Source: Microcaldota archaeon
GTDB lineage: Archaea > Micrarchaeota > Micrarchaeia > Micrarchaeales > CABMGC01
NCBI GenBank assembly: GCA_021821605.1
Contig: JAKACG010000041.1
Coordinates: 1 to 6,435 of the forward strand
Reading direction: 5' to 3'
Length of the DNA stretch: 6,435 nt
Under the pieces are notes generated by a model. The model saw only the letters and a program-made list of their open reading frames with translations, ran no database searches and was not told the DNA's origin. Positions 5,057-6,435 of the stretch are shown here, in pieces. A program made the position numbers and the translations under genes. The first letter of the stretch is position 1. Each line of letters begins with the position of its first letter.

Positions 5057-5986
5057 ATGGCTGAAAAAGAAAAAACTACTCAAAGATTGCAACTTTTTAA
5101 TGCTATAAAAGAAATTAAAAGAGAGGGGTATGTTGGAACTTATGATGCATTAATGTATGCACGCATATTAAACGACATAGATAGGATACCTAAGATAGTT
5201 GTAGATAAAATAAATAAAAGCATAATAGATTCGGGAATTGAATTGAGTTTTAGAGCTACAGAAGAAAATGTTTTTGGATTGGTACGTGGTATAAAAATAT
5301 TGAATACAGAGCTATTAAGAGCATTAAAAGAAAAACATGAAAATAATGAAGATATATTTATTTACTTGAAAATAAAAAAAGAAAGATTAGATAAAGGTTG
5401 TATTTATAATTATATTTTGGACTTTGATCTTAATGATTATTATAATGAAAAGTATGGTGTTTATCCATCTTATGAACTGTTAAGTATTGCCGCAAGCAAA
5501 TTATTTAAAAAAATGCAGGGCAAGGTACTGACTTCGAAAGATTTAGGAGTTAAAGCTGCATGGGAAGTCTTTGAAAGTTGTTACTTATTAACTACAGATG
5601 AAAAACTTTCGATAAATAAACTAATTAATGAGTTTGACTGGACAGAATCTATGTCTAAAGCTAATTTTTATGACATTAAGAACTTTATGAAAAAAACAGC
5701 CAGAAGTATTATATTGAACAAAGAAAATAAAAAGTTCAATAGAATTTTAATAGACGGCGTAGAAAATAATATAGACATAAGAAGAGAACTAGTAATAGAT
5801 TATATTCAAGAAAAAGAGGTTATTAGCGGTGGCCTTCCTGGTTCTGTAGATACAATAAAAAAATGGATAGATATTGATCTTGAGTTCTTAGGAGATGAAA
5901 CTTGTCTTGAGGTACAAAGATTGAAGTATCTGCTAAAAGTTCTAGAAGTAGATAATAATTTCTTTAAAAGATATATAGCTAATTAA
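5057..5986 (+). CDS. Unrecognised soluble protein, 309 residues
   Basis: I do not recognise this protein. The open frame extends upstream to GTG 5006 (326 residues), but ATG 5057 is preferred. The promoter TATA box lies inside the 51 extra bases, and CTGA occurs at -8 to -5 of the ATG. The product is soluble, with no signal peptide or membrane helix, and mostly helical in appearance. It is rich in Lys, Ile, Asn and Glu and has only two Cys (115 and 175 in this numbering, plus Cys283). Segments that look distinct are a helical N-terminus (1-60), a charged middle (85-135), and a region at about 180-220 (KLSINKLINEFDWTESMSKA) that might be a helix-turn-helix but has no secure match. Codon third positions are strongly A/T, more so by eye than in the ribosomal genes. 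It is alone in its transcription unit, divergent from the LAGLIDADG gene and convergent with 16S rRNA. No function is proposed. Confidence 0.85.
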   Translation: MAEKEKTTQRLQLFNAIKEIKREGYVGTYDALMYARILNDIDRIPKIVVDKINKSIIDSGIELSFRATEENVFGLVRGIKILNTELLRALKEKHENNEDIFIYLKIKKERLDKGCIYNYILDFDLNDYYNEKYGVYPSYELLSIAASKLFKKMQGKVLTSKDLGVKAAWEVFESCYLLTTDEKLSINKLINEFDWTESMSKANFYDIKNFMKKTARSIILNKENKKFNRILIDGVENNIDIRRELVIDYIQEKEVISGGLPGSVDTIKKWIDIDLEFLGDETCLEVQRLKYLLKVLEVDNNFFKRYIAN

Positions 5987-6062
5987 AATTAAATCTTACT
6001 TCTTTTAAACATTATATTTTAAATCTTATTTTAAATAATTTCAAAATTAGATTAAAAATGTA
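5987..6062. other. AT-only spacer with T-tracts after the orphan gene
   Basis: This stretch is almost entirely A and T. Plus-strand T-runs (such as TTTT at 6003-6006 and 6017-6020) may end the orphan transcript. On the reverse strand the AAAAA at 6054-6058 is a five-T run that could end the 16S trailer transcript. TTAAATCTTA occurs twice, 30 bases apart (5989-5998 and 6019-6028), probably by chance. Confidence 0.35.
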
Positions 6063-6131
6063 GAATGGATGTAGTCTTGAGTAATAGTGCGAGGTCGCAA
6101 CAATTCTGACGCACACTAAAATAGTTTTAGG
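6063..6131 (-). ncRNA. Structured GC-richer trailer downstream of 16S rRNA
   Basis: This roughly 65-base island has clearly more G and C than the nearly pure A/T flanks, which in an AT-rich genome often marks structured RNA. On the reverse strand, TAGTGTGCG pairs with CGCACTA across an 18-base loop, leaving a two-base bulge; the inner TGCG-ACCT-CGCA offers an alternative hairpin. Lying directly downstream of 16S in its direction of transcription, it may be pre-rRNA trailer used in processing, such as one strand of a bulge-helix-bulge with the 5' leader outside this window. I find no C/D or H/ACA signature and no tRNA. The function is inferred from position and composition only. Confidence 0.35.
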
Positions 6132-6156
6132 GAAACAATTTTTAAAAAAATGTTTC
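6132..6156 (-). repeat. Hairpin abutting the 16S 3' end
   Basis: On the reverse strand GAAACA (6156-6151) pairs perfectly with TGTTTC (6137-6132), enclosing a seven-T run followed by A residues. It begins at the base after CACCTC, so it marks the probable 3' boundary of mature 16S. It may be a processing signal or, given the seven T, a partial terminator. Confidence 0.45.
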
Positions 6157-6435
6157 GAGGTGATCTATCCGCAGGTTCCCCTACGGATACCTTGTTATAC
6201 CTTAGCCCCCCTCACGAGACCTTAGTTCGACAGTGTCTATTACGATACTGCGTCACTAAGACCCCACTTGGATGACTTGGTAGGCGGTGTGTGCAAGGAG
6301 CGGGGACTTATTCACCGCTCGATGATGACAAGCGATTACTAGGGATTCCAACTTCATGAGGGTGAGTTTCAACCCTCAATCCGAACTTAGATTGGTTTTA
6401 GGGGATTGGCTCCTCATTTCTGAGTGGCAGCCCAT
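6157..6435 (-). rRNA. rrs: 16S ribosomal RNA, 3' portion (about the last 280 bases)
   Basis: The reverse strand carries conserved 16S landmarks. CCTTGCACACACCGCC matches E. coli positions 1387-1403. AACAAGGTA matches about 1499-1507. The helix 45 loop GGGGAACC includes the dimethylated A1518 and A1519, and GATCACCTC ends the molecule. The 5' part continues beyond the right edge. Unusual bases occur at the decoding-site helix 44 (1404-1411 with 1489-1497), all compensated in the partner strand, and in helix 45 (1506-1508 with 1527-1529), also compensated. The tail reads CACCTCG instead of CACCTCC, so the anti-Shine-Dalgarno core is shortened or shifted. Paired changes argue that this is a functional gene, not a pseudogene or sequencing error. 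No 23S or tRNA-Ala follows; the next gene in this direction is the convergent orphan, so 16S appears unlinked from 23S. The exact mature 3' end is inferred. Confidence 0.97.

Noticed and set aside
5989..6028. Direct repeat TTAAATCTTA, two copies 30 bases apart, as a start of a CRISPR-like array
   Set aside because: There are only two short copies in nearly pure A/T sequence with no third copy; chance is the simplest explanation.
6063..6131. C/D-box or H/ACA guide RNA in the 16S trailer
   Set aside because: A CTGA is present, but no matching RUGAUGA box at the right spacing, and no hairpin followed by a properly placed ACA.

Overview
The window reads as a piece of an AT-rich archaeal chromosome. 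Evidence for Archaea: an archaeal-type S15 with its N-terminal extension, the archaeal/eukaryotic protein S3Ae (eS1), TATA-box promoters instead of -35/-10 elements, poly-T terminators, and a 16S rRNA 3' end of archaeal character. The 16S sequence is unusually divergent at the decoding site and at the anti-Shine-Dalgarno end. That divergence, the low GC, the tight packing and a 16S gene apparently not followed by 23S suggest a small-genome DPANN-like lineage, perhaps ARMAN/Parvarchaeum-like. This placement is inference; no database was consulted.

Layout from left to right. (1) 1-332, minus: 5' part of an unrecognised protein that runs off the left edge. (2) 431-1771, minus: a 12-helix APC-superfamily amino-acid permease. 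(3) 1772-2025: divergent intergenic region with TATA boxes and an inverted repeat. (4) 2026-3055, plus: a two-gene ribosomal operon, S15 then S3Ae, four bases apart and closed by a poly-T terminator. (5) 3174-3623, minus: a DUF488/YeaO-family protein with a lysine-rich tail. It is divergent from (6) 3692-4318, plus: a DUF981-like membrane protein; the two share a palindromic TATA element. (7) 4391-4879, minus: a stand-alone LAGLIDADG-fold protein that lacks the catalytic acids. It is divergent from (8) 5057-5986, plus: an orphan soluble protein of 309 residues. (9) 6157-6435, minus: the 3' end of 16S rRNA, preceded on the plus-strand map (downstream in its own transcription) by a structured, GC-richer trailer.

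The genes do not form one pathway. The main biological signal is translational. The 16S decoding helix carries a block of compensated base-pair changes, including a Watson-Crick C-G in place of the near-universal U1406-U1495 pair. The 16S tail reads CACCUCG, not CACCUCC. Six of the eight protein starts carry TGA, and three of them full GTGA, at exactly -8 to -5, which can pair with the AUCAC of that tail. No CRISPR array, insertion sequence, tRNA or obvious defence system is visible.
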